Below, one piece after another: positions 55,735-64,000 of a stretch of DNA of 64,000 nt; within the stretch, counting starts at the first letter, position 1; every line of letters begins with the position of its first letter. The DNA is from an uncultured Pirellulaceae bacterium (GTDB taxonomy: Bacteria > Planctomycetota > Planctomycetia > Pirellulales > Pirellulaceae), in assembly GCA_938083195.1 (NCBI GenBank), contig CALKCK010000018.1, positions 62,001 through 126,000 on the forward strand, read 5' to 3'. The notes beneath the pieces were generated by a model that was given only the letters and a program-made list of their open reading frames with translations, was not told the DNA's origin and searched no databases. The translations under genes were made by a program, and so were the position numbers.

Positions 55735-58500
55735 TTAATTTGTCCCTTCGATAACTTTCATCGTTTCATCCAGTAAATATTCGAGTTGCTCATCTGTTTC
55801 TTGTTCCAAAACGTTTAAGACAGATTCAGCCACTTCTTCTGGAGGATAAAAACTTGCCGCTCTCACGGCTTCCGCCCGAACCATCGCTGATTTGTCTGCG
55901 ATAGCTGCTTCTAATAAAGCAGTTGCATTGTTAACACGTGGATGCCAGAAAGATAACACGCGAACCGCTGCCGCGCGAGCGTGGTAATCTTTTGATTTTA
56001 GCATTCGTTCGAGTAGTTCCTGGTTCAGCACATTGTGCGTTTGGTAAACCCAAAGGCCTTCTAACATTTGGTGCTCTAAGTTCGGGTCGGACGGATCCAC
56101 TCCGGCAAGCCATTTCTTTAGCTCAGGAATGACCGATTCGGTGTCCCGTGCTGCGAGTTCCCGCCGAACGCGATAGCGTGTTCGGTCTTCAGGAAGTTTT
56201 AACAGGTCGAGCAGGTCGGCAATTGATGCTCCGTCAATTTTAGGAGGTTGGACGAGTGGACGACCCTTGTAGGTAATTCGCCAAATTCGACCGTGACTGT
56301 GGTCGCGATTGGGTTCACGGAGATTATGTTGCAGGTGTCCAATCAACGCGTTGTGCCAATCGACAATATAGAGTGCTCCGTCTGGACCAAACTGAATATC
56401 GACAGGGCGAAAGTTGCCATCGTCACATTGCAGAAGCGGTTCGGTCTCTGTTGCAAAGAATCCAGAGCCTTCTTCAGCCATTTTGTGATTCAGAATTGCC
56501 CGTTCACTGATGACGTTATTGAACAAATAATTTCCCTGCATCTCAGGTGGAAAGTTGGAACTCGAAACAATCTCACAACCAGACGTTGGGCGAATACGTT
56601 TCTTAAGCAATTTTGGAGCGTCAGGTACGTTGGCCTTTTTGGCAATTTTCATGGTTCGTTTGTAATGATTACCCCCAGGGTGCTTGGCAGGATAAGTTGT
56701 TTTCCCTGAGATTAGCGCGGACCAGTAATGTTGGCCACCGGAGGCGTCGGCGATAAAGTTTTGGCCCCATTTATCGAAAACATGTCCCCATGGATTTGCA
56801 AAAGCGTAATTTGCATGGACTTCCGTTTCATGGGTTTTGGGATGATACCGCCAGATGCCCGCCTCGTTACAACGAGTTAAACCATAAGGACTCTCGACCT
56901 GAGAGTACTTAAAGGTTCCCTCGCCAAAATATAGCCCTCCACCCGGGCCCCACTCAAACGCCGCAATGCCGTGATGGGAGTCTGCAGTGCCCATGCCGAC
57001 AATCTGTCGAATCCGAGTGTCGGCAACGTCATCTCCGTCGGTATCTTTGAGAAAAAGTATGTCAGGTTGTTGAGCGACGAAAGCGCCGCCCTCACCCAGT
57101 TCGAATCCAGTGGGAACATAAAGTCCATCTGCAAAGACCTTGCACTCATCTGCGCGACCATCTGAATCTTTATCGGTAAGAATCAGTAACTTATCTTTTA
57201 GTTCAGTTTTAGGTTTCCAGTGTGGGTACGAGGGCATGGTGGAAACCCACATTCTGCCCTTGTTGTCAAAATTGAGTGAAACTGGATTTGCAAGTTCAGG
57301 AAAATCTTCTTCGGTAGCGAAAACATTGATTTCGAATCCTTCGGCGAGCTTGAATTTCGAAACTTGGTCTTCGGCGGAATTGTACTCAAGAGAACCAAGT
57401 TTTCCAGCTTTTGCTTGTTTGTCATTTGGTCCGCCCACATTTGTTTTGGGATTAATGAAAGGCAACGTATTACTGTCATCAATTTTATCAGCCGCATCCG
57501 CTCCTTGAGCGACGGCCCATAAATGTTGGTCACGATTAACGGTCATTTGGTCAAGAATGGCTCTTTCTCTTTCCATGACGTCTTCGTTGTTATAGGTGCC
57601 ATCGGAGCCAGCTTGGCCACGTGTGCCGTATATAGAAAAACCGTTGACTGCCCGATAGCGATGCCACCAGTGGAAGTTTTTGTCTTTGACGGCCGCTTTC
57701 AGTTGCGAGTTTGTCTTCAGGTCTTCCCCCGACCTGCCAAAAAGTTCTTTGTTCAATAGTGGCGCAAGTGCTTGATAGCCATCGTCGTTAAGTTGCATGC
57801 CATCGAGCGTTAGGCGGTTCTTGTTATTTTCAAAGAGTGATTTCGTAGGTTCGAATATGTTGACGAATCCAACGCCGTTCTTCCTCGCAACCGATTCGAT
57901 TTTGGTTGTGTATAAGCGAAGGTTTTCATTCTGTTCTTCACCGTCGGGTAAATTCACGTCTCCTGTGTTTTCGAAAGCCGTTGGTGATACTAAGACGATC
58001 TTAGGCCCAATGCCTGAAGAGTTATACATTTTTGTTTTCGTGTTTTGGACGAGTTGGTCGAGATCTTCGCCGAACTGATCCACACCTTCTTGTCCGTTAA
58101 ACGCTTCATTGGCACCGAACATCATGAGTATTACACTCGCACGGGAGCGTGCGAGGTGGACGTCGGGTGAACCAAAGTTTAGTGACCGCAATCGCAGATC
58201 TACCGTATCACCTGGGAAACAGAGGTTCCTGACCGTTAGTTCTTTGTCGGCATGAATCTGGTGTAGTAAAGTTTCCCAGTGGTTGCGGTGTTGCATTCGT
58301 TCACCGAGGGCATTGCCAATCAAGCAAACGTGGTCACCAATTTCAAGTTCTACGGCCGCACCGGATTCAGGTGGCACTGCTGGAGTTGCCGTTGCGTTGG
58401 CGTCGAATTGGAAGTCATCCGTTTGAGCGAGACTCGGTTCCGCGAAAAGACCAAGCGTTAAAAGAACTAACGCAGTGACAATTTGTAATTTATCAGCCAT
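55735..58500 (-). CDS. PVC-type propeller protein with N-terminal SGNH-like domain
   Basis: About 921 residues from ATG 58500; a TTG upstream is possible. A signal peptide (about 1-26) is followed by an SGNH-hydrolase-like domain. This has I-G-N-A-L-G-E-R (block I with Asn in place of Ser, typical of the subfamily) and F-G-A-N-E, and block V is D-G-M-Q-L-N-D with Gln where the family His sits. A beta-propeller of the 'membrane-bound dehydrogenase' type (D-T-D-G-D-D, D-S-D-G-R) and a HEAT-like tail follow. No CxxCH is present; the heme domain is in the next gene. The hydrolase part is likely inactive. Confidence 0.87.
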   Translation of the reverse strand: MADKLQIVTALVLLTLGLFAEPSLAQTDDFQFDANATATPAVPPESGAAVELEIGDHVCLIGNALGERMQHRNHWETLLHQIHADKELTVRNLCFPGDTVDLRLRSLNFGSPDVHLARSRASVILMMFGANEAFNGQEGVDQFGEDLDQLVQNTKTKMYNSSGIGPKIVLVSPTAFENTGDVNLPDGEEQNENLRLYTTKIESVARKNGVGFVNIFEPTKSLFENNKNRLTLDGMQLNDDGYQALAPLLNKELFGRSGEDLKTNSQLKAAVKDKNFHWWHRYRAVNGFSIYGTRGQAGSDGTYNNEDVMERERAILDQMTVNRDQHLWAVAQGADAADKIDDSNTLPFINPKTNVGGPNDKQAKAGKLGSLEYNSAEDQVSKFKLAEGFEINVFATEEDFPELANPVSLNFDNKGRMWVSTMPSYPHWKPKTELKDKLLILTDKDSDGRADECKVFADGLYVPTGFELGEGGAFVAQQPDILFLKDTDGDDVADTRIRQIVGMGTADSHHGIAAFEWGPGGGLYFGEGTFKYSQVESPYGLTRCNEAGIWRYHPKTHETEVHANYAFANPWGHVFDKWGQNFIADASGGQHYWSALISGKTTYPAKHPGGNHYKRTMKIAKKANVPDAPKLLKKRIRPTSGCEIVSSSNFPPEMQGNYLFNNVISERAILNHKMAEEGSGFFATETEPLLQCDDGNFRPVDIQFGPDGALYIVDWHNALIGHLQHNLREPNRDHSHGRIWRITYKGRPLVQPPKIDGASIADLLDLLKLPEDRTRYRVRRELAARDTESVIPELKKWLAGVDPSDPNLEHQMLEGLWVYQTHNVLNQELLERMLKSKDYHARAAAVRVLSFWHPRVNNATALLEAAIADKSAMVRAEAVRAASFYPPEEVAESVLNVLEQETDEQLEYLLDETMKVIEGTN

Positions 58501-58876
58501 GAAGTTGCCCAACCATGTTTTTATTAAACAGAGTGAAATGTTACGAGGGAATCCACCGCACGACCCCTCTATGGTGCTCTTAATTCTACCGCGGTTTTCC
58601 CGTGTGAAAACAGGACAAACGAGTTGTTGGTGATCAAATGAAACGCAAATGGAGTTGAGAATTGGGGGAAGCGTCAGTTTCGAGCCGAAGGCGAACTACA
58701 TTGCCGCATTGCGCGGTAGATCGAATCGGCAAAAAGTAAGAAAGTTGCGCCGGGAATTACTCACGCAGCGCGAATCTTGTTAAGTATCGTCAGGTAACAA
58801 CGCCGATTTGATTGTGCTGATCCACTATTGTGAACCGAGTAAGATGCACTTCAGCGTATGCGGCGAATGGTGCGGA
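58501..58876. other. Intergenic region, weak small ORF only
   Basis: About 375 bp between two leftward genes. A 44-codon rightward frame at 58649-58783 is the best coding candidate but lacks a ribosome site and family signs. No terminator or RNA gene is visible. Confidence 0.4.
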
Positions 58877-59464
58877 CTACTTTCGCTGTTCAGCAATTTG
58901 ACGCATGACTTCGAGTGGTAACGCGAGAGAGAGAACGGTGACCTTTTCGTCTTCGTCAGTTGGATCGTCTTTCGCTTCCGTTGTTGGCGGTGGTCCGCCA
59001 GCGCTAGCGCCGCCAATCGAAGGTGGAAGATTGCGTCGTAATTCCTCTAACCGCGATGTGAGAATCTCGATGTTACTTTTTAATTCTTCCGCGCTCATTT
59101 TGTCGATTGCGTCGTAAGTGAACTCAACGTCATCGGCTGATTGTTCTTTTAGTTCGATCATCTCTTTTGACGGCTTGGGACCACTGAAAATTCCGGTAAT
59201 GATCTCAACCCCTGTCTCTTGTTTCTCAGCGGGAGCATTGGGATTCGAGGCGGTTTCTTTACTAAATTCATCACTGCCTCTTGGGATTTGGGAGTCTAAA
59301 TACATTCGTCCACCGTAAATCGATGCAATACCGATCATCAGAATGGCGAAGAGAATACCAAATCGCGTTGCCGATCCAGACCTTGAACTGAATCGTGGGG
59401 AGGGCAACTGGCGGCGGTTTCCAAAACTTTGCTGGCTTGTGGAATTGAGTTTGGAGTTGTTCAT
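58877..59464 (-). CDS. Membrane-anchored coiled-coil protein, unknown function
   Basis: A 195-residue protein. The N-terminal 34 residues are basic and Ser-rich, followed by one membrane segment (about 35-50). The exported or cytoplasmic remainder has a helix near 115-145 (M-S-A-E-E-L-K-S-N-I-E and L-E-E-L-R-R) that looks coiled-coil. A Gly/Pro spacer and a hydrophobic C-terminal helix follow. No family is recognised. It is a single gene upstream of the propeller gene on the same strand. Confidence 0.6.
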   Translation of the reverse strand: MNNSKLNSTSQQSFGNRRQLPSPRFSSRSGSATRFGILFAILMIGIASIYGGRMYLDSQIPRGSDEFSKETASNPNAPAEKQETGVEIITGIFSGPKPSKEMIELKEQSADDVEFTYDAIDKMSAEELKSNIEILTSRLEELRRNLPPSIGGASAGGPPPTTEAKDDPTDEDEKVTVLSLALPLEVMRQIAEQRK

Positions 59465-59753
59465 TTGGGGACCGATATGTCTGGAAAAATTGAACTATAG
59501 GCTGGTGATTTCGTGGTATCACTGCCCGGTTTTTAAAGGTGTGAAATCCTTATTGTAGTTTAATTGGGGGGAGATGAAAATCCAAGAGGCTGGGGCTTTG
59601 GTGAAGTGTGAAATTCGGTCCAATCGTTGGATCGTCCAGGGATTTTACTGTCGCGGTGGTTTTGACATTCTCGGCTGAAGAAACGGTGGCAGTGAAAAGC
59701 ATGCCGACGCGAGTACCTCTTTTACCGACAGCAGGGTCGCGCGTGCTATTCTT

Positions 59754-59978
59754 ATGTTAAACGAACGATGGCAAGCAGAGATTGGTGTTTTGGCCGAAGG
59801 GACACATTTTCGGTTGATGGTTCCCGTTAATGAACGTGGACTCGAACACCTAAAACTGCCGGTGAGTAATCACTGTGCGATGGTTAATTTGGTTCGAACG
59901 CCGAATCAGGTTGAAAATGAATTCACGTTGCTGACAAGTACAATTCAGGAGATGGGTGTCATCAGAAAGTACCGGTAA
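59754..59978 (+). CDS. Small protein, unknown function
   Basis: A 74-residue product with a balanced, protein-like composition and no membrane segment. It contains W-Q-A-E-I-G-V-L-A-E-G-T and M-V-P-V-N-E-R-G. I do not recognise a family. No strong ribosome site precedes ATG 59754. A second short frame starts 20 bp after its stop and could be a partner or the shifted remainder of one longer gene. Confidence 0.4.
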   Translation: MLNERWQAEIGVLAEGTHFRLMVPVNERGLEHLKLPVSNHCAMVNLVRTPNQVENEFTLLTSTIQEMGVIRKYR

Positions 59979-59998
59979 AGCTAAATTTTTGGCGAGCT

Positions 59999-60172
59999 TT
60001 GGCAGTGTACCGCTGCGTCCGAGGCGTGCTTGAACGGCAATTGAATCGGGAGAAGGTTCCGGCCACCGCTTTGTTCACTAACGCGGGGCGCGTTCTGCCA
60101 AAATTTTTAGAAACGAAAAGCAGTGAGCATCGGTTTGTGGAGATCGAAGAATTTACGCTGTCAGCCCCCTAA
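59999..60172 (+). CDS. Short possible CDS, unknown function
   Basis: A frame from TTG 59999 (GTG 60005 is an alternative) to TAA 60172 gives 57 residues, with protein-like composition (basic, R-G-V-L-E-R-Q-L-N-R-E then E-I-E-E-F-T-L). The frame is open well upstream but has no earlier clear start. It may be translationally coupled to the 74-residue ORF, or be part of a gene with a frameshift. Confidence 0.3.
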   Translation: MAVYRCVRGVLERQLNREKVPATALFTNAGRVLPKFLETKSSEHRFVEIEEFTLSAP

Positions 60173-60599
60173 ATCGAGGCATGTTCCGTCGCTTTTCCTG
60201 AGCGATTTATACAAATAACTAAGACTCTCGTTACACGAGGATGATCAATCCATCACCAAAGATTCGGCTGACTCAGTTATGAGTACGTTGCGAGTAAAGA
60301 TGTTGGGGGGCCGAGCTTAATCCGATTTTTAAGTCCCTGTATTTGTTTGCGAATCAATACGGGGAAGCTGGCCAGGTAAATCTTTGTAACGATTAAGTGA
60401 ACGATTAAGTGAACGTTTGCGTGCTAAATAAGACGGAGCGCGAATCAAATTTACGAGTTGATTTGATCGCTGAAATTCAACGAGCAAATTCGACACTTTT
60501 CCTTTTGATTTGCAGTGTTTAACCTTATCGAACCACCCATAAGGACCAGTGTTGGTTTGGCTGGATTGGTAGAGGGATGGTGGCAGTTAGATTAAGAAA
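60173..60599. other. Intergenic region with short tandem repeat
   Basis: About 430 bp. Apart from the 12-bp repeat at 60388-60411 (listed separately), nothing gene-like, tRNA-like or hairpin-plus-T is visible. Confidence 0.5.
60388..60411. repeat. 12-bp tandem repeat
   Basis: The unit AACGATTAAGTG occurs twice in succession, followed by a partial third copy beginning AACG. It is intergenic. Confidence 0.8.
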
Positions 60600-61082
60600 G
60601 TGTTAATTAAAAAAAAGAAGATTGACAATCCGGAAAGCGCAAATGAGACTGACGAACTGTCTTATCTAAGGATTCAAACCCACTTGTTTTTTAACCAACC
60701 CACAATTCGGTTTCTGCTTTGCGGATTGCTCTTTGCTGGGCAAATCCCGGGGTGGCTTCACGTTTCCGGTTGCGGTGAACTGTCTGAATCTACTCTGGCG
60801 AGTCCCAGTGCGACGGCATGTGGTTGTTGTGTTCGAGGAATTTCCAACGGCGAGTCCAGCTTAAAATTGATCGCAGTTTCTGCTTTTAATTCTCAACGAA
60901 GCCACGACTGCAATGATTGCTTGATTTGTCGCTCCATGGTGTCGAACAATGCCGATCAAATAGTCTCGTTTCACTTTATTGAGTTTCTGTCTCTACAGGA
61001 CATTCTCTGTCACCCGCCCCTATCTTCGTACGTAAGTACGCGGGTTTCTTTCGCCCAAGCGCGGGCGCCACCACTCGTCTAG
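60600..61082 (+). CDS. DUF2946-like Cys-containing membrane-anchored protein
   Basis: A 160-residue product with GTG start at 60600. A basic leader is followed by one hydrophobic segment (about 37-53). Cysteines are clustered (A-C-G-C-C, and C-N-D-C-L-I-C-R near 100-106) and the end is A-Q-A-R-A-P-P. Together these recall DUF2946-type proteins and match the plan of the product at 19070. Function is unknown; metal handling is inference. The start is the weakest part of the call. Confidence 0.45.
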   Translation: MLIKKKKIDNPESANETDELSYLRIQTHLFFNQPTIRFLLCGLLFAGQIPGWLHVSGCGELSESTLASPSATACGCCVRGISNGESSLKLIAVSAFNSQRSHDCNDCLICRSMVSNNADQIVSFHFIEFLSLQDILCHPPLSSYVSTRVSFAQARAPPLV

Positions 61083-61455
61083 AGTGATTTCATGGGTGTT
61101 CCCTCGAGCGTCGCGATTAATACGTTCGTTCCAGTGAGAACTCTCAGATTTAGATTTTTTTCGATTCGGGTTTTGGTCTTTTGGGCTAATTGTGCGCAAC
61201 CAATGTTGTTTCAAATTGGTGTCATAGGCTTAAAGGGTCCCTATTCGAATGGCTGATTGCTTCATTTGAAATCAGGACAAGAGCATCGTTCTTTTCGGTG
61301 ACTGATTTCAGGATGTCGCACCACACTGATTCCAACAAGGTTCGACGGGATTTTGGGTGGATAGGCGCTCATGTGACCCACCTAATCATGGCGAGGTTCG
61401 GAAATGGTGGAGAGTTGTTTAGGTTTAAAAATTTTTTAATTTCGGAGATATTATT
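61083..61455. other. Leader region of the pilin gene
   Basis: About 370 bp. A frame from 61190 runs into the pilin start (ending at 61459) but reads as non-coding. A weak inverted repeat CGTAC-GTAA-GTACG lies near 61026-61039. It probably holds the pilin promoter, which I could not place. Confidence 0.4.
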
Positions 61456-61830
61456 ATGAGTTTGAATATGAAGAGAAGAAGTCGTCGCGGACAAGGTTTG
61501 GTTGAGTACATCATCATTGTGGCTGCAGTTGCATTGATTTCTTTGGTAGCCGTTTCGGTTTTCGGCCACAAAGTTGCAGATCAGTATGCGATTGGTGCTG
61601 GTATGCTTCCCGGTGCTCACACTGAGGACAACCTTGCCATCGTGACGGGTGAGTATGCTGGTTTTACTGAGAACGCAGCCGGCGATGCACTTATTGCAAC
61701 GGGTGGAGTTACCTGGGCGGATATCACTGGAAATACAACCTCCGGCGAAATGGACAACAATCCTGTTACCAATGCAGATGCTACTACTGGAGCTCCTGAC
61801 AACAGTGCTGATTCTTTTGTCGGTGATTAA
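61456..61830 (+). CDS. Flp-like type IVb pilin
   Basis: A 124-residue product. The basic leader R-R-S-R-R-G-Q is followed by G-L-V-E-Y and a hydrophobic helix (about 15-35), with Glu at the fifth position after the presumed cleavage, as in type IV prepilins. Flp pilins are usually shorter; here a Thr/Asp/Asn-rich tail of about 75 residues is added. It would be cut by a prepilin peptidase and assembled into a pilus by a tad system. The CpaB-like gene lies 160 bp downstream behind a terminator, consistent with high pilin expression. GGAG precedes the ATG. Confidence 0.8.
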   Translation: MSLNMKRRSRRGQGLVEYIIIVAAVALISLVAVSVFGHKVADQYAIGAGMLPGAHTEDNLAIVTGEYAGFTENAAGDALIATGGVTWADITGNTTSGEMDNNPVTNADATTGAPDNSADSFVGD

Positions 61831-61892
61831 GTTAAACGTTAGCCTGTTTAGCTGGGTAAGCTGAGGTTGGGTTAACTTAAGTTGGATAAACC

Positions 61893-61930
61893 AAAGCCAA
61901 ACCGTTTCATAAAGGCGGTTTGGCTTTTTA
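61893..61930 (+). terminator. Terminator between pilin and CpaB-like genes
   Basis: Stem AAAGCCAAACCG/CGGTTTGGCTTT (61893-61927) followed by further T. It lies about 60 bp past the pilin stop and would reduce read-through into the assembly genes, as is common after pilin genes. Confidence 0.88.
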
Positions 61931-61990
61931 TCGCTTGATTCATTGAGAAATCATCAATGACGTAGAATAAGCCTCGATTGGAACTTGAAT

Positions 61991-64000
61991 ATGTCAAACC
62001 GCCGACAACCTTCATCCTCTAGTGCATTACCAAAATTGCTGCTGTCGACTTTAATTGTCGTTGGACTTGGTTTGGTCCTGTATGGAGTTGCCAATTCAAT
62101 GGGTTGGTTGCCAAATAAAGCTGGCAAAGTAACAGCCAAACCTTCCAGAGAGGGACGCGTTGCTGTTCCGCGGACGCTAATGTCGCTCAAGGCTTTTGAA
62201 AAGGTTCGCCGAGAGGATGTTTTCGATCGGGAATTAGCCGACGAAAGTTATTTTTGGCTTCCCAAAGAAACGGTTGAGAGTAATCCGGATTGGGTTACCA
62301 GCATGGACCAAATTATCAATCGGGTCATGGCGCGTGACAAAGGAAAAGACTTTGTCTTTAAAAAATCGGATTTTCTCCCCGAAGGAAGTTCTACTGGAAT
62401 CATTGCAGGTGTCCCCGAGGGAAAGCAAGGATTTTTTCTTGATGTCGAAAAAATCCCGGGCCTTAGATTTTTAAAACAGGGCGATCGTTTCGATTTGATC
62501 GCATCGTTCCCCAAAGCTTCGCAGGGATCCACCACGGAATATGGGTTGTTGATGGGCGGGATTAAAGTCAGGGGCAATAAGCCAATTCCAAAGGATGGCA
62601 TCCGATTATTAGTCAAAGGTGGCACCATGGTGGCGTTAACCACCGATCGCTCGATGACCACTCAGGGGGGACTTGAGTTAAGTAACGCCACTGGTTCTGG
62701 CAGAGTTTCCGCAGGCCGGCGCGACGAAAGGGTTGCGATTGCCATCGATCCAGCAGAAGCAATTCCATTGACTCAAGCACTTGGCGATGAATTGAAAATA
62801 CATATGGTCGCGCAAAGTGGACAGGCAACCGAGGCAGAGGTAAAAGTCGCGGAAATTAACCTCGATGATTTGATTTCTTTTCCAGCTAATTCGGTTGAAA
62901 TCAAAGCGTTTACGAAAATCAAGGCCAGCGATTTGGCAGAACCCCTGAGCAACGAGCTAAGGCGTTACTATTTCAAGCCCGGGCTTGCAGATGATAACTG
63001 GATACCAAATGCAAACGACCTGATTGGAAAGACCGTTTCTCACGATATTGAACCGGGCTACATTTTTAGCTCGGCGGACTTTTTACCTGATGGAAGCCTC
63101 GTAGAACAAGTAGCAGCTTTTCAAACAATCACCAGCGATATGTTCGTTGGAAAAGATAGCAAGTATATAAATGCCGTTGCTGCCCGAGACTTTGAGGCGG
63201 GGCATCCGTTGGTCGAAAACGACGTTTTGGCCGCCGGAAGTTTAGTCCAGGACGTCACACCGTTTCAGGCAATCACTATTTCAGATCTGGTTGCTTCCAA
63301 AAACTCCCTCTGGGTCGGACGTTATGCCGCTAAAGAGCTTGAAAAGGGCCACCTTATCCAAGAGGAAGATCTGCTGCCAGCAAACAGTGCGTTGAAGGCG
63401 ATCACACCCTTTCAACAACTCAAGATCGCTAATTTGGTTGACGGTTCACAGTCGCCTTGGATTGGAAGAGTTGCGTCTTGCGAAATCGAACCTGGTCAGG
63501 TTATCGACGAGACCCTGCTTTGTAAAAAAGGATCTCGCCCCAGTGTGTCGGCGGGAATTCCGGCGGGAATGATGGCAGTTTCAATCAACTCAGATTCGAT
63601 CAAAGGGTTAAATGATCTCGTGATGGGAGATCGAGTCGATTTAATCGAATCTTCCATCGTCGATCTCAGGAGTTCACTCGCCGGCATTGAGGTGTCAGAT
63701 GCATTGTTGGCCTCCGGGAACCGACAAGCCTACAACCAAGTTGTGGCAAATAACGCTTTAGTCGTGCGTAAACAGGATGGGCAATTCGTGTTAGCCGTTC
63801 GGATCGATGAGGTCACGAATCTTTCTAGATCACTGGTTTTAGAAGCCGAGCTGGTCGCGATTGCCCGGCCAGATCAGTTGAACTTCCAAGAAGAATCTGG
63901 CAACCGTTCGGATGGGGCCAGCAAGCTAAAATCGGATATTTATCCTCTGAGTAAGATTGTGGTAACTGAATTAATCGTTGGCGGACAAAAAACAGCGAAA
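61991..64000 (+). CDS. cpaB: CpaB/RcpC-like pilus assembly protein with SAF-like repeats (partial)
   Basis: Open to the right edge; 670 residues are seen, with no stop. The N-terminus has a membrane segment (about 16-35). An N-terminal core holds the CpaB strand G-V-P-E-G-K-Q-G-F-F and L-K-Q-G-D-R-F-D-L-I. Several SAF-like units follow (each near 50-70 residues, with the pattern 'E-x-G-H-x-I-x-x-x-D-L-L-P'). Then a second CpaB-like core appears, G-I-P-A-G-M-M-A-V-S and V-M-G-D-R-V-D-L-I-E. CpaB proteins are usually about 250-350 residues with one core, so this one looks duplicated. In tad systems CpaB sits in the periplasm and aids secretin function. ATG 61991 is the first start. Confidence 0.75.
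   Translation, partial: MSNRRQPSSSSALPKLLLSTLIVVGLGLVLYGVANSMGWLPNKAGKVTAKPSREGRVAVPRTLMSLKAFEKVRREDVFDRELADESYFWLPKETVESNPDWVTSMDQIINRVMARDKGKDFVFKKSDFLPEGSSTGIIAGVPEGKQGFFLDVEKIPGLRFLKQGDRFDLIASFPKASQGSTTEYGLLMGGIKVRGNKPIPKDGIRLLVKGGTMVALTTDRSMTTQGGLELSNATGSGRVSAGRRDERVAIAIDPAEAIPLTQALGDELKIHMVAQSGQATEAEVKVAEINLDDLISFPANSVEIKAFTKIKASDLAEPLSNELRRYYFKPGLADDNWIPNANDLIGKTVSHDIEPGYIFSSADFLPDGSLVEQVAAFQTITSDMFVGKDSKYINAVAARDFEAGHPLVENDVLAAGSLVQDVTPFQAITISDLVASKNSLWVGRYAAKELEKGHLIQEEDLLPANSALKAITPFQQLKIANLVDGSQSPWIGRVASCEIEPGQVIDETLLCKKGSRPSVSAGIPAGMMAVSINSDSIKGLNDLVMGDRVDLIESSIVDLRSSLAGIEVSDALLASGNRQAYNQVVANNALVVRKQDGQFVLAVRIDEVTNLSRSLVLEAELVAIARPDQLNFQEESGNRSDGASKLKSDIYPLSKIVVTELIVGGQKTAK

Noticed and set aside
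58649..58783. 44-codon rightward frame
   Set aside because: No ribosome site, and the composition is not convincing; length is within chance for this gap.
61190..61459. 89-codon frame overlapping the pilin start
   Set aside because: No signal, domain or ribosome site is visible; the 5' part is probably untranslated leader of the pilin gene.

Overview
The window looks like chromosomal DNA of a planctomycete, probably a Pirellulales-type marine bacterium. The evidence is the combination of two formylglycine sulfatases, three proteins of the planctomycete 'PVC-type' family (beta-propeller, cupredoxin and cytochrome-like CxxCH domains), MJ0042-type and LITAF-like zinc-ribbon membrane proteins, many secreted proteins of unknown role, loose operons and moderate GC. 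This assignment comes from gene content, not from a marker-gene tree. I found no rRNA, tRNA, CRISPR array, transposase or prophage gene.

Layout. 1-6.2 kb: the tail of a spermidine-synthase-like gene, then a leftward block with a YaiI-family protein, FtsH and RecQ. 6.4-12.6 kb: an ABC exporter pair whose permease is fused to a CPBP intramembrane protease, then a secreted propeller/HEAT-like/cytochrome protein. 12.7-17.2 kb, leftward: small membrane and Cys-rich exported proteins, a secreted endonuclease/exonuclease/phosphatase-fold protein, and groES-groEL. 18.0-26.8 kb, rightward: a zinc-ribbon membrane protein, a His-rich peptide, a DUF58/transglutaminase-like/MoxR operon, then a His-rich lipoprotein with a YraQ-type permease. 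27-33 kb: a prepilin-peptidase relative, a large RND/MMPL transporter and a LITAF-like protein. 33-38 kb: an oxidoreductase, an exported thioredoxin, a glycosyltransferase, a parvulin-like lipoprotein and small membrane or secreted proteins. 38-42.6 kb: a sulfatase and a translationally coupled FAD monooxygenase/aminotransferase pair. 42.6-52 kb: an LplT-like MFS transporter, a WYL regulator coupled to a YifB/ComM ATPase, QueC, an LRR membrane protein and RlmKL. 52-59.5 kb: a second sulfatase, a cupredoxin-cytochrome protein beside its propeller partner, and a membrane-anchored hypothetical. 59.7-64 kb: small ORFs, a Flp-like pilin and the start of a CpaB-like gene, probably the left end of a tad pilus locus running past the window.

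The main theme worth a second look is that several recognisable enzymes appear to have lost key residues: the transglutaminase-like protein (Cys to Ser, Asp to Glu), the prepilin peptidase (GxGD lost, methyltransferase cysteines kept) and QueC (three of four zinc cysteines lost). Other candidates are the His-rich lipoprotein/permease module at 24.5-26.8 kb, two DUF2946-like paralogues, the ABC-CPBP fusion, and a CpaB protein that appears internally duplicated with extra SAF-like repeats. All functional statements rest on motif recognition by eye; no database search was run.
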